33,470 bases of DNA from Clostridiales bacterium (GTDB taxonomy: Bacteria; Bacillota; Clostridia; Lachnospirales; Lachnospiraceae): positions 1 through 33,470 of the forward strand of contig JAJQEU010000038.1 of the NCBI GenBank assembly GCA_021201535.1. Reading direction: 5' to 3'. Within the stretch, counting starts at the first letter, position 1, and every line of letters begins with the position of its first letter. Position numbers and translations under genes: made by a program. The notes beneath the pieces were generated by a model that worked only from the letters and a program-made list of their open reading frames with translations, ran no database searches and was not told the DNA's origin. Below are positions 8,521 through 16,976 of the stretch, one piece after another.

Positions 8521-8634
8521 CAAAAATGGCGTGTTCTCCGCTGCCAGCATTGCGGATCACACGCCATTGTGCCATCTGTAAACAAAAGAAAAAGGCACCG
8601 GAAGTCATTCTTCTCAGCACCCTTGCCTTTGATA
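8521..8634 (-). promoter_or_regulatory. Structured leader of amt with two successive terminator-like hairpins
   Basis: The transcript should start near 8634. Hairpin 1 pairs AAAGGCA with TGCCTTT (8624-8630 and 8591-8597), contains an inner GAAG/CTTC stem with a 5-base loop, and is followed by TTTTTCTTTT. Hairpin 2 (about 8525-8567) pairs AATGGCGTGT with ACACGCCATT, has an inner UCCGC/GCGGA stem, and is followed by a five-U run. Two such structures between promoter and gene indicate conditional termination. The two-hairpin layout recalls leaders controlled by ANTAR antiterminators, known for nitrogen genes, but I could not match the conserved hexaloops, so class and ligand are open. The remaining 100 bases to the start show nothing further. 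Confidence 0.6.
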
Positions 8635-8640
8635 CTAGGT

Positions 8641-8669
8641 ATCTTATTCCTCCTGAAATAAAATGTCAA
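8641..8669 (-). promoter_or_regulatory. Promoter of the amt transcription unit
   Basis: Minus strand: perfect TTGACA (8664-8669), 17-bp spacer, TAAGAT (8641-8646, 4 of 6). An A/T-rich tract immediately upstream could serve as an UP element. The spacer happens to contain AGGAGGAA but no start codon follows it. Confidence 0.7.
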
Positions 8670-8743
8670 TAAAAAATCTAAATTTTTTATAAATTCAGCA
8701 TTTTGGAGAAATTGTATATTTCAGATTCGGTTTTTTGTGCAAA

Positions 8744-8762
8744 ATTGACATGAAATGTCAAT
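8744..8762. promoter_or_regulatory. Perfect 19-bp AT-rich palindrome between purH and the amt promoter
   Basis: ATTGACAT, a 3-base centre, then ATGTCAAT. On the minus strand it is followed by TTTTGC, so it may be a weak terminator of the purine genes (stop at 8821). It also lies about 75 bp upstream of the amt -35 and could be an operator. The 8763-8820 stretch holds only a 6-bp ACCCGG/CCGGGT stem. Confidence 0.4.
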
Positions 8763-8820
8763 CCCTGACGACCCGGTTCTTTCCAACATCCGGGTGACGC
8801 CATCTCAACCACGCAGCGTA

Positions 8821-10002
8821 TCAGTGATGGAAGAGCCGGATTCCGGTGAAGCACATCGCCATGCCGTATTTATTGCAGGTCTCAATCACATTGTCGTCGC
8901 GGATAGATCCTCCCGGTTCAGCAATATATTTCACGCCGCTCTTGTGTGCGCGTTCGATATTGTCGCCAAACGGGAAGAAAGCGTCTGAACCCAGGGCGAC
9001 GTCTGTATTCCCATCCAGCCATGCGCGTTTCTCCTCTGCCGTAAATACCGGCGGTTTCTCGGTAAACACACGTTCCCAGGCGCCGTCCGCCAGAACATCC
9101 ATGTACTCCTCGCCGATATATAGATCAATCGCATTGTCCCGGTCAGCACGTTTGATTCCCTCTTTAAACGGAAGATTCAGCACCTGCGGCGCCTGACGCA
9201 GATACCAGTTGTCCGCCTTCTGGCCCGCCAGCCGCGTGCAGTGGATACGGGACTGCTGACCAGCGCCAATACCGATCGCCTGGCCGCCCTTCGCGTAGCA
9301 GACAGAATTTGACTGTGTATATTTCAGCGTGATCAGCGCGATGATCAGGTCAATTTTCGCGGCGTCCGGAATATCCTGATTCTCCGTCACGACATTTCCG
9401 AGAAAATCACGGTCGATCTTCAGCTCATTCCTCCCCTGCTCAAAGGTGACGCCAAACACCTGCTTGTGCTCCACCTCTGCCGGGACATAGGACGGATCAA
9501 TCTCGATCACATTATAATTGCCGCCCTTCTTCGCGGTCAGGATTGCCAGCGCCTCCTCCGTATAGCCGGGCGCGATCACACCGTCCGACACTTCCGGCTT
9601 GATGAGCAGCGCCGTATCCGCATCGCAGATATCAGACAGAGAGATGAAATCTCCGAAAGAAGACATGCGATCCGCGCCCCGCGCCCTCGCGTAGGCACAG
9701 GCCAGAGCAGACATTTCGCCTTTATCCTCGCCAACCCAGTAGATTTTCCTCTCAATTTCAGTCAGCGGAAGTCCCACGGCCGCTCCCGCAGGGGAAACAT
9801 GCTTAAAGGATGTCGCCGCCGGAAGACCGGTCGCCGCCTTTAATTCCCGGACAAGCTGCCAGCCGTTAAAAGCGTCCAGAAAGTTGATGTAGCCGGGTCT
9901 GCCGTTTAATACCCGGACAGGAAGGTCGCTGCCATCCTCCATGAAAATGCGCGAAGGCTTCTGGTTGGGATTGCAGCCATATTTTAAAGTAAGGTCATTC
10001 AT
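8821..10002 (-). CDS. purH: Stand-alone AICAR formyltransferase (PurH C-terminal activity)
   Basis: Transfers the formyl group of 10-formyl-tetrahydrofolate to AICAR, giving FAICAR, the penultimate step of purine synthesis. The 393 residues correspond to the formyltransferase half of bifunctional PurH; the N-terminal IMP cyclohydrolase half is absent. Family marks are KYGCNPNQ near the start, the catalytic SFKHVSPAG with lysine and histidine, ARGADRMSSFGDFI, and SNSVCYAKGG...GIGAGQQSR. Start ATG at 10002 has AGGAG eight bases upstream. It lies 41 bases behind a separate IMP cyclohydrolase gene, which supplies the missing activity, so the two form a two-gene operon. Cytoplasmic. Confidence 0.92.
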   Translation of the reverse strand: MNDLTLKYGCNPNQKPSRIFMEDGSDLPVRVLNGRPGYINFLDAFNGWQLVRELKAATGLPAATSFKHVSPAGAAVGLPLTEIERKIYWVGEDKGEMSALACAYARARGADRMSSFGDFISLSDICDADTALLIKPEVSDGVIAPGYTEEALAILTAKKGGNYNVIEIDPSYVPAEVEHKQVFGVTFEQGRNELKIDRDFLGNVVTENQDIPDAAKIDLIIALITLKYTQSNSVCYAKGGQAIGIGAGQQSRIHCTRLAGQKADNWYLRQAPQVLNLPFKEGIKRADRDNAIDLYIGEEYMDVLADGAWERVFTEKPPVFTAEEKRAWLDGNTDVALGSDAFFPFGDNIERAHKSGVKYIAEPGGSIRDDNVIETCNKYGMAMCFTGIRLFHH

Positions 10003-10043
10003 GGGTATATCTCCTGTTATATATTTTTATGAATTGCTTTCAT

Positions 10044-10757
10044 TTAGTGATTCTTATTGACAATGCGTGTCTCATAAGCTCCGTCAGCTATATTGATATA
10101 ACGGACAAAAAGTGAAACCTTATTGTCTTCATTCAGGCTGCGCCAGAGGATATCCGTGTAAGCGTCAATATCATCTGATACATCCACCAGCTCCGGCTCT
10201 CCCTCAAAGCTCGGCAGAGGATTGCCGTCTCCCATGTAGGTGTGAATAAAGCGCGCCTCGCCCGCGATGGGGGTGGAATACGCAAACATAAAACGGTTGC
10301 ACGCGGACGGATCGCCATTGTTGCTTTTTAAAATGGACAGCGCGTAGCTGAAGGCGCCGCTCTCCACATGAAGGACACCGGAGATACGGGGCGTATAGTT
10401 CGGGCCGTCCGGCTCAAAGTCGCGGGTGCGGAGCGACTGCTCGAAGGTCAGCTGCTTATCCATTCCCTCAAAAACAGTGTCTGTCTGATCGCCGTTCGTC
10501 ACGATCGTCTTGTTGCCCAGAACACGCACCGGCGCATAAATGACCAGACTCGGATCCTCCATTTTTGCCGGATCAAAGGCCTCCGTACGGATGCCTTCCC
10601 CATCCTCCGCAAAAATGCGGTTACGGCTGTTGGCGCTCCGGCCCATGATAAAGTAGGCGGCAACCGCCTTCGTACCGTCCGGTGTCTTTCCGAGGATGAT
10701 ACCCCGACCCGGATAGGCATTGTTTTTAAGCTGCTCTGCAATGGATTTCTTTTCCAT
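10044..10757 (-). CDS. Stand-alone IMP cyclohydrolase (PurO-like)
   Basis: Closes the ring of FAICAR to give IMP, the last step of purine synthesis. The 237-residue protein resembles the PurO-type IMP cyclohydrolase family, first known from archaea, rather than the N-terminal domain of PurH. Visible family features are YPGRGIILG near the N-terminus, YFIMGRSANSRNR, a central PNYTPRISG segment and the C-terminal YINIADGAYETRIVNKNH. It is immediately upstream of the stand-alone formyltransferase gene, giving a split replacement for PurH. ATG at 10757 has GGAGG seven bases upstream. I see no clear promoter in the 104 bases before it, so read-through from the PFL gene is possible. Confidence 0.87.
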   Translation of the reverse strand: MEKKSIAEQLKNNAYPGRGIILGKTPDGTKAVAAYFIMGRSANSRNRIFAEDGEGIRTEAFDPAKMEDPSLVIYAPVRVLGNKTIVTNGDQTDTVFEGMDKQLTFEQSLRTRDFEPDGPNYTPRISGVLHVESGAFSYALSILKSNNGDPSACNRFMFAYSTPIAGEARFIHTYMGDGNPLPSFEGEPELVDVSDDIDAYTDILWRSLNEDNKVSLFVRYINIADGAYETRIVNKNH

Positions 10758-10861
10758 GTCATTTCCTCCTCGTATGTTACTAATTTTCTAATGATAAACC
10801 CTTTTCTTCTGACTGCGGTCTGTAACTGCCATCCATACATTCATGGTCAGATCCGGCCAGA

Positions 10862-12226
10862 TCAGTTTTTAAAACTGTGTACCGGCGCAGGGATCCGCCC
10901 GCCGCGGCTGATAAATGCCTCGCAGGAATACGGATTCACCGGGATGATCGGCGCATGCCCCAGCAGGCCGCCGAACTCCGCCGTCTCCCCAACGCCCTTT
11001 CCGATCACCGGGATCAGGCGCACCGCCGTGGTCTTCTGATTCACCATGCCGATCGCCATCTCATCCGCAATGATACCGGAAATGGTACTTGCACTCGTAT
11101 CGCCCGGAATCGCAATCATATCCAGCCCGACGGAGCAGACGCAGGTCATCGCCTCCAGTTTCTCGATCGTCAGTGCGTTCACCTCTACTGCATCGATCAT
11201 GCCCTGATCCTCGCTGACCGGAATAAAAGCGCCGCTCAGTCCGCCCACATAGGAGGATGCCATGATGCCGCCCTTTTTCACCTGGTCGTTCAGCATGGCA
11301 AGTGCCGCTGTCGTCCCCGGCGCTCCCGCGTACTCCAGGCCGATCTCCTCCAGAATCTCTGCGACACTGTCGCCGACCGCCGGCGTCGGAGCAAGGGAGA
11401 GATCAATGATGCCGAACGGTATCCCCAGCATCTGAGAGGCCTCCTTTGCCACCAGCTGTCCCACACGGGTGATCTTGAACGCCGTCTTTTTGATGGTCTC
11501 GCACAGCACCTCAAAGTTCTCTCCACGGGCTGATTCAATCGCCTTTTTTACAACACCCGGTCCGCTGACTCCCACATTGATGACAGCGTCCGCCTCCGTC
11601 ACTCCGTGGAAAGCGCCCGCCATAAACGGATTGTCGTCCGGCGCGTTGCAGAACACGACCAGCTTGGCACAGCCGAGAGAATCACGATCCTTCGTATACT
11701 CAGCGGTCTCTTTGATAATCTGTCCCATGAGGCGAACCGCATCCATATTGATACCGGTCTTCGTGGAACCGAGGTTCACAGAACTGCAGATGCGCTCCGT
11801 GCTCGCCAGTGCCTCCGGAATGGAGCGGATCAGAAGCTCGTCGCTTCTTGTCATCCCTTTTGCGACCAGGGCGGAATAACCGCCGATAAAATTCACGCCT
11901 ACCGTGTGCGCCGCGCGGTCCAGCGTTTTCGCGATCTCCACATAATCCTCTGCGGATCTGCATGCCGCAGCGCCGATCAGAGCAATCGGGGTAACGGAAA
12001 TCCGCTTGTTTACGATAGGTATACAGTATTTCTTTTCAATCTCCTGACCGGTGTGAACCAGATCCTTTGCCACAGTCGTAATCCGGCTGTAAATATTCTG
12101 ATTCAGTTTCTCCAGGTCAGAATCAATACAGTCCAGCAGACTGATGCCCAGAGTAATTGTGCGGACATCCAGATTCATCTGGCTGATCATCCGGTTTGTC
12201 TCGTTGACTTCATATATATTGATCAT
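10862..12226 (-). CDS. PFL family protein (UPF0210 / DUF711)
   Basis: 454-residue cytoplasmic protein of the DUF711/UPF0210 family, called PFL family because its fold relates to pyruvate formate-lyase-like glycyl radical enzymes; no reaction has been firmly assigned. The family start is recognisable ([16 protein letters not shown]-like, here [16 protein letters not shown]), followed by [47 protein letters not shown] and a glycine-rich C-terminal half ([16 protein letters not shown]). It is preceded by an ACT-domain gene with a 13-base gap, an arrangement conserved in many Firmicutes that implies a joint role. GAGGAGAGG lies before the ATG. The ACT partner suggests regulation by a small molecule, possibly an amino acid. 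Confidence 0.9.
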   Translation of the reverse strand: MINIYEVNETNRMISQMNLDVRTITLGISLLDCIDSDLEKLNQNIYSRITTVAKDLVHTGQEIEKKYCIPIVNKRISVTPIALIGAAACRSAEDYVEIAKTLDRAAHTVGVNFIGGYSALVAKGMTRSDELLIRSIPEALASTERICSSVNLGSTKTGINMDAVRLMGQIIKETAEYTKDRDSLGCAKLVVFCNAPDDNPFMAGAFHGVTEADAVINVGVSGPGVVKKAIESARGENFEVLCETIKKTAFKITRVGQLVAKEASQMLGIPFGIIDLSLAPTPAVGDSVAEILEEIGLEYAGAPGTTAALAMLNDQVKKGGIMASSYVGGLSGAFIPVSEDQGMIDAVEVNALTIEKLEAMTCVCSVGLDMIAIPGDTSASTISGIIADEMAIGMVNQKTTAVRLIPVIGKGVGETAEFGGLLGHAPIIPVNPYSCEAFISRGGRIPAPVHSFKN

Positions 12227-12239
12227 GAATGCCTCTCCT

Positions 12240-12515
12240 CTAGATGCGGTGCATCATTTCAAAGATCTCTTCGCGCTGACAGCGAATGACGACGCCGATT
12301 TCTTTTCCGATCTCATCCAACTCTGCGGAGCACTCATCAAACGGTTTCTCCGAGGTGTTCAGATCCACGATCATCATCATGTTAAAATAGTCCTGCACGA
12401 TCGTCTGTGAAATATCCAGCACATTGATGTGCTGACCCGCCAGATAGGTACATACCTTCGCAATGATTCCTACGGTATCTTTCCCGACTACAGTAATTAC
12501 GGTCTTGTCTGCCAT
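12240..12515 (-). CDS. ACT domain-containing protein (UPF0237 type)
   Basis: A 91-residue protein made of a single ACT domain: the first strand [16 protein letters not shown], helix, [10 protein letters not shown], and the MMMIVDL strand. ACT domains bind amino acids or other small ligands, usually as dimers. It is first in a two-gene operon with the PFL-family gene and probably acts as its regulatory partner (inference from conserved neighbourhood). AAGGAG lies six bases upstream of the ATG at 12515, and a promoter is visible at 12555-12584. Length and composition are normal for UPF0237. Confidence 0.9.
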   Translation of the reverse strand: MADKTVITVVGKDTVGIIAKVCTYLAGQHINVLDISQTIVQDYFNMMMIVDLNTSEKPFDECSAELDEIGKEIGVVIRCQREEIFEMMHRI

Positions 12516-12554
12516 TTTTCTCTCCTTCCAGGGGCAGGCCCCGGCAAAAAATTT

Positions 12555-12584
12555 AATATACGAAACTTTTCTAAAATATTACAA
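12555..12584 (-). promoter_or_regulatory. Promoter of the ACT-PFL operon
   Basis: Minus strand: TTGTAA (12579-12584), 18-bp spacer, TATATT (12555-12560), in the gap after the YycJ-like gene and about 40 bases before the ACT start. It indicates that this operon is transcribed separately from the polA-coaE run, although no terminator separates them. Confidence 0.55.
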
Positions 12585-12618
12585 CGCAAAATTACATTTT
12601 GTTTCCGGAGTCATACCT

Positions 12619-13416
12619 CTAAAATATAATCAATTCAGAGATCTCATCCCGCTTCGCCACCTCGATCGGAAAATCCGAGCCCCTGTAAGGATTGTCTCCC
12701 AGCGTGACTTCCATCTTCACGCTCTCACAGGCCAGCTGGGGATAATTGTTCTCCCTGCTCAGATGACCCAACACGACTTTTTTTAAACGGTCATGCAGCA
12801 CCTCGCCCAGAAGCTGTCCGGAAAGCTCATTGGAGAGATGTCCCTTCTCTCCCAGAATCCTCTGCTTCAGATAATAGGGGTAAGCGCCCACCTGGAGCAT
12901 ATGTACATCATGGTTTGCTTCCAATAATAATACATCCATCCCCTGCAGTCTTTCTACCACAGAGCAACCATATACACCGAGATCTGTGACGACCGCCATG
13001 GACTTCTGCTCCTTCTGCATGATATAGGCAACCGGCTCCGCCGCGTCGTGGGAGGTCGAAAACGGCGTGACCGTCATATCTCCGACACGGAACGGTACCT
13101 CCGGCAGGATTGTCCGAAACAGTGATTCATCCACATCTCCAATTGAATGACGGGCATTGATATAATCAATCGTTCCCTGCGTCGCATACATGGGGAGTCC
13201 GTATTTTCTGGCAATTACACCAAGGCTTTTGATGTGATCCGCGTGCTCGTGAGTGACAAGAACGCCGTCCATCTCCGCCGTCTTCAAACCGATCTCGTTC
13301 AAACCGGCCTCAATCCGTTTTCCGCTGATCCCGGCATCGATCAGCAGATGACAGCGCTCTGTTCCCGCATAAACGCAGTTCCCGCTGCTACCGCTGGCTA
13401 TGCTGCATAGTTCCAT
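12619..13416 (-). CDS. MBL-fold metallohydrolase, YycJ/WalJ-like
   Basis: 265-residue metallo-beta-lactamase-fold protein. The metal site motif HxHxDH is THEHADH, followed by TSHDAAEP and LEANHD, matching YycJ/WalJ proteins that are 5'-3' DNA exonucleases or related nucleic-acid hydrolases. In Bacillus yycJ sits with the walRK genes; here it follows coaE and polA, which fits a DNA-metabolism role by context only. The N-terminus CSIASGSSGNC is typical. GGAGG is five bases before the ATG. The gene follows coaE after 26 bases, so it is likely co-transcribed. Confidence 0.87.
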   Translation of the reverse strand: MELCSIASGSSGNCVYAGTERCHLLIDAGISGKRIEAGLNEIGLKTAEMDGVLVTHEHADHIKSLGVIARKYGLPMYATQGTIDYINARHSIGDVDESLFRTILPEVPFRVGDMTVTPFSTSHDAAEPVAYIMQKEQKSMAVVTDLGVYGCSVVERLQGMDVLLLEANHDVHMLQVGAYPYYLKQRILGEKGHLSNELSGQLLGEVLHDRLKKVVLGHLSRENNYPQLACESVKMEVTLGDNPYRGSDFPIEVAKRDEISELIIF

Positions 13417-13442
13417 GTATTCCTCCGTCGTATCATCATGTT

Positions 13443-14066
13443 TTAATGGTTTGTTCCGTCCGTACCACTCATTTTTCTGCTTATAATCAGATCAATCTGC
13501 CGGAAAGAGTCCTCCGGCATGCCGTTATTATCAATCTCCTCGACACAGTGCGCCCGAAATGTCTCCTCAGAAAGCTGACTCGCAAAAATACGGTCTATCT
13601 TTTCATCCGTATAACCGCGATTGGCTTTCAGCCGCTCCCGTCTGTTCTCCTCTGATGTATAAATATACCACAGTTCATCGCAGATTGCATCATATTTTTC
13701 TTCAATCAGAAGTGCCGCTTCCAGAATCAGAAAATCAAGCTGATCTCTGCTCTGCTCTATTTCATATTGAGCAGCCACATACAATTTAACCGCCGGGTGT
13801 ACAATCCTGTTCAGCGCTTCTCTCTTCTGATCATCCGAAAAAAGGACAGACGCCAGTTTTATATGATCGAACGAACCGTCCGGCTGCCACACATCCTCCG
13901 CTCCGAACAGAATCTGCAGCCTGTCATAACAGACATTCCCCGGCTGCATCAGCTCGTGGGCAATTTCATCCGCAAGCATGACACGGCAGCGGTAATTTTC
14001 TTTCATGTAAGTAAGGATAGCTGATTTTCCCGCACCGACGCCTCCCGTAATCCCTATAAATATCAT
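13443..14066 (-). CDS. coaE: Dephospho-CoA kinase
   Basis: Phosphorylates the 3'-hydroxyl of dephospho-CoA, the last step of coenzyme A synthesis. The P-loop is GGVGAGKS at residues 8-15; the CoaE marks DEIAHELMQPG, the LASVLFSD...LNRIVHPAV region and the lid segment with R-rich ENRRERLKAN are present. 207 residues is normal. AAAGGAG is five bases upstream of the ATG. It follows polA after 64 bases, the polA-coaE order found in many Gram-positive genomes, and precedes the YycJ-like gene. Confidence 0.94.
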   Translation of the reverse strand: MIFIGITGGVGAGKSAILTYMKENYRCRVMLADEIAHELMQPGNVCYDRLQILFGAEDVWQPDGSFDHIKLASVLFSDDQKREALNRIVHPAVKLYVAAQYEIEQSRDQLDFLILEAALLIEEKYDAICDELWYIYTSEENRRERLKANRGYTDEKIDRIFASQLSEETFRAHCVEEIDNNGMPEDSFRQIDLIISRKMSGTDGTNH

Positions 14067-14130
14067 TGATTCTCCTTTGTGTATCGAACACCTGTCATTT
14101 TCAGGATGGATTTGATTTTCTTTCCACTAT

Positions 14131-16935
14131 TTAATGCGCCTCAAACCAGTTCTCCCCGACATTCACATCCACCTCGAGATCGACGGAAAGCTCCGCCGCA
14201 TGGCGCATCTCCTCCGCGAGAATCGTTTTCACCTGTTCGATCTCATCTCGCGCTGTCTCGATCAGAAGCTCATCGTGTACCTGCAGGATCAGCCTGGAAC
14301 GCAGCCCTTCAGTCTTCAGCCTCCGGTATACCCGGATCATGGCAATCTTGATAATATCCGCAGCCGTTCCCTGAATCGGAGAATTCATGGCTATACGTTC
14401 GCCAAAGGAACGTTGCATGAAATTACTCGAGGACAGTTCGGGCACCGGACGCCGGCGCCCGAACATCGTCACGGCAAAACCGCTTTCCTTCGCGTCCGCC
14501 ACCATGCGATCCAGATAACGCTTAATGCCGGGGAATGTGGCAAAATAATTCTTGATGTACTCCTCCGCCTCCTTGCGGGAAATACTTAAATCCTGACTCA
14601 GTCCAAAGGAGCTGATGCCATAGACAATGCCAAAATTCACCGCCTTGGCATTTCTTCTCTGCAATGGCGTCACCTCTTCGATCGGCGTATGAAACACCTG
14701 CGACGCGGTGATTCGGTGGATGTCCTCCGCATGGCGGTAAGCCTCGATCAGATTCTGATCCTCCGACATATGCGCCAGCACACGCAGCTCAATCTGAGAG
14801 TAATCCGCGTCAATAAACACAAATCCATCCTCCGGGATAAACACCTTCCGGATCAGACGCCCCATCTCCATGCGGATCGGGATATTCTGCAGATTCGGAT
14901 CGGTGCTGCTCAAACGCCCCGTCGCCGTAATCGTCTGGTTAAATGTCGTATGAATTCTCTCATCCGCCGCTATACAGGCACCCAAACCCTCCGCATAGGT
15001 GGATTTTAACTTTGTCATCTGCCGGTATTCCAGGATTTCCGAAACAATCGGATAATCCGGTGCAAGCTTATCCAGCACATCCGCCGCCGTGGAGTATCCG
15101 GTTTTCGTCTTTTTACCGTTCGGCATATGCAGCTTTTCAAACAGGATCACGCCAAGCTGTTTCGGGGAATTGATATTGAAAACCTCCCCTGCCTTGTCAT
15201 AGATGCTCTGCTCCAGCCGGGCGATGCGCCCGGCCAGCTGATCACCGTAATCACGCAAAGACTCTCTCTCCACGCGAACACCCTCTTTTTCCATCGCGTC
15301 CAGTACCCGCACCAGGGGAAGCTCCACCTCCCGGTACAACCGTTCCATACCGCTCCCGCGCAGAGCTTCCATCAGGGGCTGCCATGCGCGCAGCGCGGTG
15401 TACGCCGTAAAGCAGGCGAGCTTCTCCACTACCTCCGGCTTTTCCTCCGCAGCCTTTGCCAGTTTTAATTTCCCCAGAAGATCAGTTTTTGCCGGGATCA
15501 TCTCCCCAAGATACTCTTTCGCGATGTCGTCATACGCATAATCGTTTTTCAGAGGATTCAGAAGGTACGCAGCCAGGCTGGTGTCCGTCAGTCGTTTGTT
15601 CTCCTCAATCGCAACATGCTTTAAAAGTGCTTTCAGATCCGGGGTAAACAGCATCTCGCATGTGTCGCATAAATACTGCAATTTTTGATCCAGAAAATCT
15701 GTCGGTATTTTCTCCGTACAGGGGATATATACAACCCGGATCAGACCATCCACACAAACCGCATCCCCGGAATGGCCGGATGCAAAGGCCGAGCCTCCAT
15801 CCGCTGCGCCGCGGGTCTCCTCTCCGGCATTGCCGAACGCGGAGGCAGAGTCTCCATCCGCTGCGCCACAGACCTCATCTCCGGATAACAAATACGCGAC
15901 GGCAACTCCATAAAAACGATAATCCGCTCCCGGGGGGGAAATTCGCTGTCCTTCCTCCAAAATCACAATCGCCGCCTGTCTCCCCCGGAACTTCGCGAAA
16001 AAGGACTCCGCCTCCGCCCGTTCATCTATGATCCGAAACGAGTTTTCCACCGGATCCGCCGCTTTTTCATTCTGCTCAAACCGGAGCAGCATCTGCTTGA
16101 ATTCCAGCCGTTTGAACCACAGATATGCTTCCTGTGTATAGAAATTCCCCATGGCTGCAGCTTCCATATCATAGTCAATGTCAGCGTCCGTCCGGATTGT
16201 CGCCAGCTTCTTGCTCATCTGAGCCAGGTCATAATGCTCCGCCAGCGCCGTCTGTGCCCGCTTCGGTCGAATCTCGTCCACATGCGCATATGCATTTTCG
16301 ATGCTTTTGTAAGCCGCAATGATACTGGTAGCACCCTTCTCCCCGATGCCGGGCACGCCCGGAATGTTATCCGAACTGTCGCCCATCAGCGCTTTGACGT
16401 CAATAAACTGACGCGGCGTTACGAGATAACGCGCTTCCACATCCGCAGCATGGTAATCCTCTATCTCCGTTCCGCTTCGCTTCGTCTTCGGGATACGGAT
16501 TTTTACCTTTTCCGTGGCAAGCTGCAGGAGATCCCGGTCGCCGGAGATAATACTGACCTCCATCCCCGCAGCCTCCGCCTGCCCGGCGATTGTGCCGAGA
16601 ATGTCGTCAGCCTCCAGTCCCGCCTTTTCAACTGTCACAACCCCCATGGCATGCAGAACTTCTTTCATTACAGGAACCTGCTGGCGCAGTTCCTCCGCCA
16701 TCGGCTTACGCGTACCCTTATATTCTGCAAACATCTCATGGCGAAACGTGGGTTCACTGCGATCAAAAGCCACCGTCAGATAGTCCGGCTTCTCCTCATC
16801 CAGAATTTTAAACATGATATTTAAGAAGCCGTAAACAGCATTGGTGTGCAGTCCCTCCGAATTCGTCAGATCGGGAACACCGAAAAAAGCCCGGTTTAAA
16901 ATGCTGTGTCCGTCGATCAAAACCATTTTTTTCAT
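14131..16935 (-). CDS. polA: DNA polymerase I
   Basis: Repair and Okazaki-fragment processing polymerase, family A. Residues 1 to about 290 are the 5'-3' exonuclease/flap domain (LIDGHSILNRAFFG, then the metal-binding AGLEADDILGT and VSGDRDLLQ-like ISGDRDLLQ). Residues ~310-520 correspond to the 3'-5' exonuclease domain, but its DxE motif is missing, so proofreading is probably absent as in Bacillus-type enzymes. The polymerase domain has motif A DADYSQIELR (709-718), motif B RRNAKAVNFGIVYG (760-773) and motif C QVHDE (from 885). The 934 residues exceed the usual ~880 because of a low-complexity insert at about 330-395 made partly of a tandem repeat. ATG at 16935 has AAAGG nine bases upstream; ATG at 16926 is an alternative. 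Confidence 0.96.
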   Translation of the reverse strand: MKKMVLIDGHSILNRAFFGVPDLTNSEGLHTNAVYGFLNIMFKILDEEKPDYLTVAFDRSEPTFRHEMFAEYKGTRKPMAEELRQQVPVMKEVLHAMGVVTVEKAGLEADDILGTIAGQAEAAGMEVSIISGDRDLLQLATEKVKIRIPKTKRSGTEIEDYHAADVEARYLVTPRQFIDVKALMGDSSDNIPGVPGIGEKGATSIIAAYKSIENAYAHVDEIRPKRAQTALAEHYDLAQMSKKLATIRTDADIDYDMEAAAMGNFYTQEAYLWFKRLEFKQMLLRFEQNEKAADPVENSFRIIDERAEAESFFAKFRGRQAAIVILEEGQRISPPGADYRFYGVAVAYLLSGDEVCGAADGDSASAFGNAGEETRGAADGGSAFASGHSGDAVCVDGLIRVVYIPCTEKIPTDFLDQKLQYLCDTCEMLFTPDLKALLKHVAIEENKRLTDTSLAAYLLNPLKNDYAYDDIAKEYLGEMIPAKTDLLGKLKLAKAAEEKPEVVEKLACFTAYTALRAWQPLMEALRGSGMERLYREVELPLVRVLDAMEKEGVRVERESLRDYGDQLAGRIARLEQSIYDKAGEVFNINSPKQLGVILFEKLHMPNGKKTKTGYSTAADVLDKLAPDYPIVSEILEYRQMTKLKSTYAEGLGACIAADERIHTTFNQTITATGRLSSTDPNLQNIPIRMEMGRLIRKVFIPEDGFVFIDADYSQIELRVLAHMSEDQNLIEAYRHAEDIHRITASQVFHTPIEEVTPLQRRNAKAVNFGIVYGISSFGLSQDLSISRKEAEEYIKNYFATFPGIKRYLDRMVADAKESGFAVTMFGRRRPVPELSSSNFMQRSFGERIAMNSPIQGTAADIIKIAMIRVYRRLKTEGLRSRLILQVHDELLIETARDEIEQVKTILAEEMRHAAELSVDLEVDVNVGENWFEAH
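15791..15904 (-). repeat. Two 57-bp imperfect tandem repeats inside polA
   Basis: Copies at 15791-15847 and 15848-15904 are in frame (19 codons each) and best conserved over their first 37 bases. They encode the GAADGDSAS and GAADGGSAF stretches of a flexible insert in the degenerate 3'-5' exonuclease domain. A more diverged partial copy may precede them at about 15734-15790. Confidence 0.8.
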
Positions 16936-16976
16936 AATCTTATACCTTTCAATCGGAATATCTGTCCGTCACAGGG

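Noticed and set aside
8422-8550. N-terminal extension of the ammonium transporter to an ATG at 8550
   Set aside because: The ATG lies in the loop of a leader terminator hairpin without ribosome binding site, while ATG 8421 has a perfect one and starts as the family does.
8591-8634. TPP riboswitch-like string GGGTGCTGAGA in the amt leader
   Set aside because: The second half of the TPP core (CTGATCTGG and TAATACCAGCG-like parts) is missing and the gene has no thiamine link.
12526-12560. GC-rich inverted repeat before the ACT gene as a terminator
   Set aside because: Pairing is imperfect with almost no loop, and on the transcribed strand it is followed by the ribosome binding site, not a U-run.
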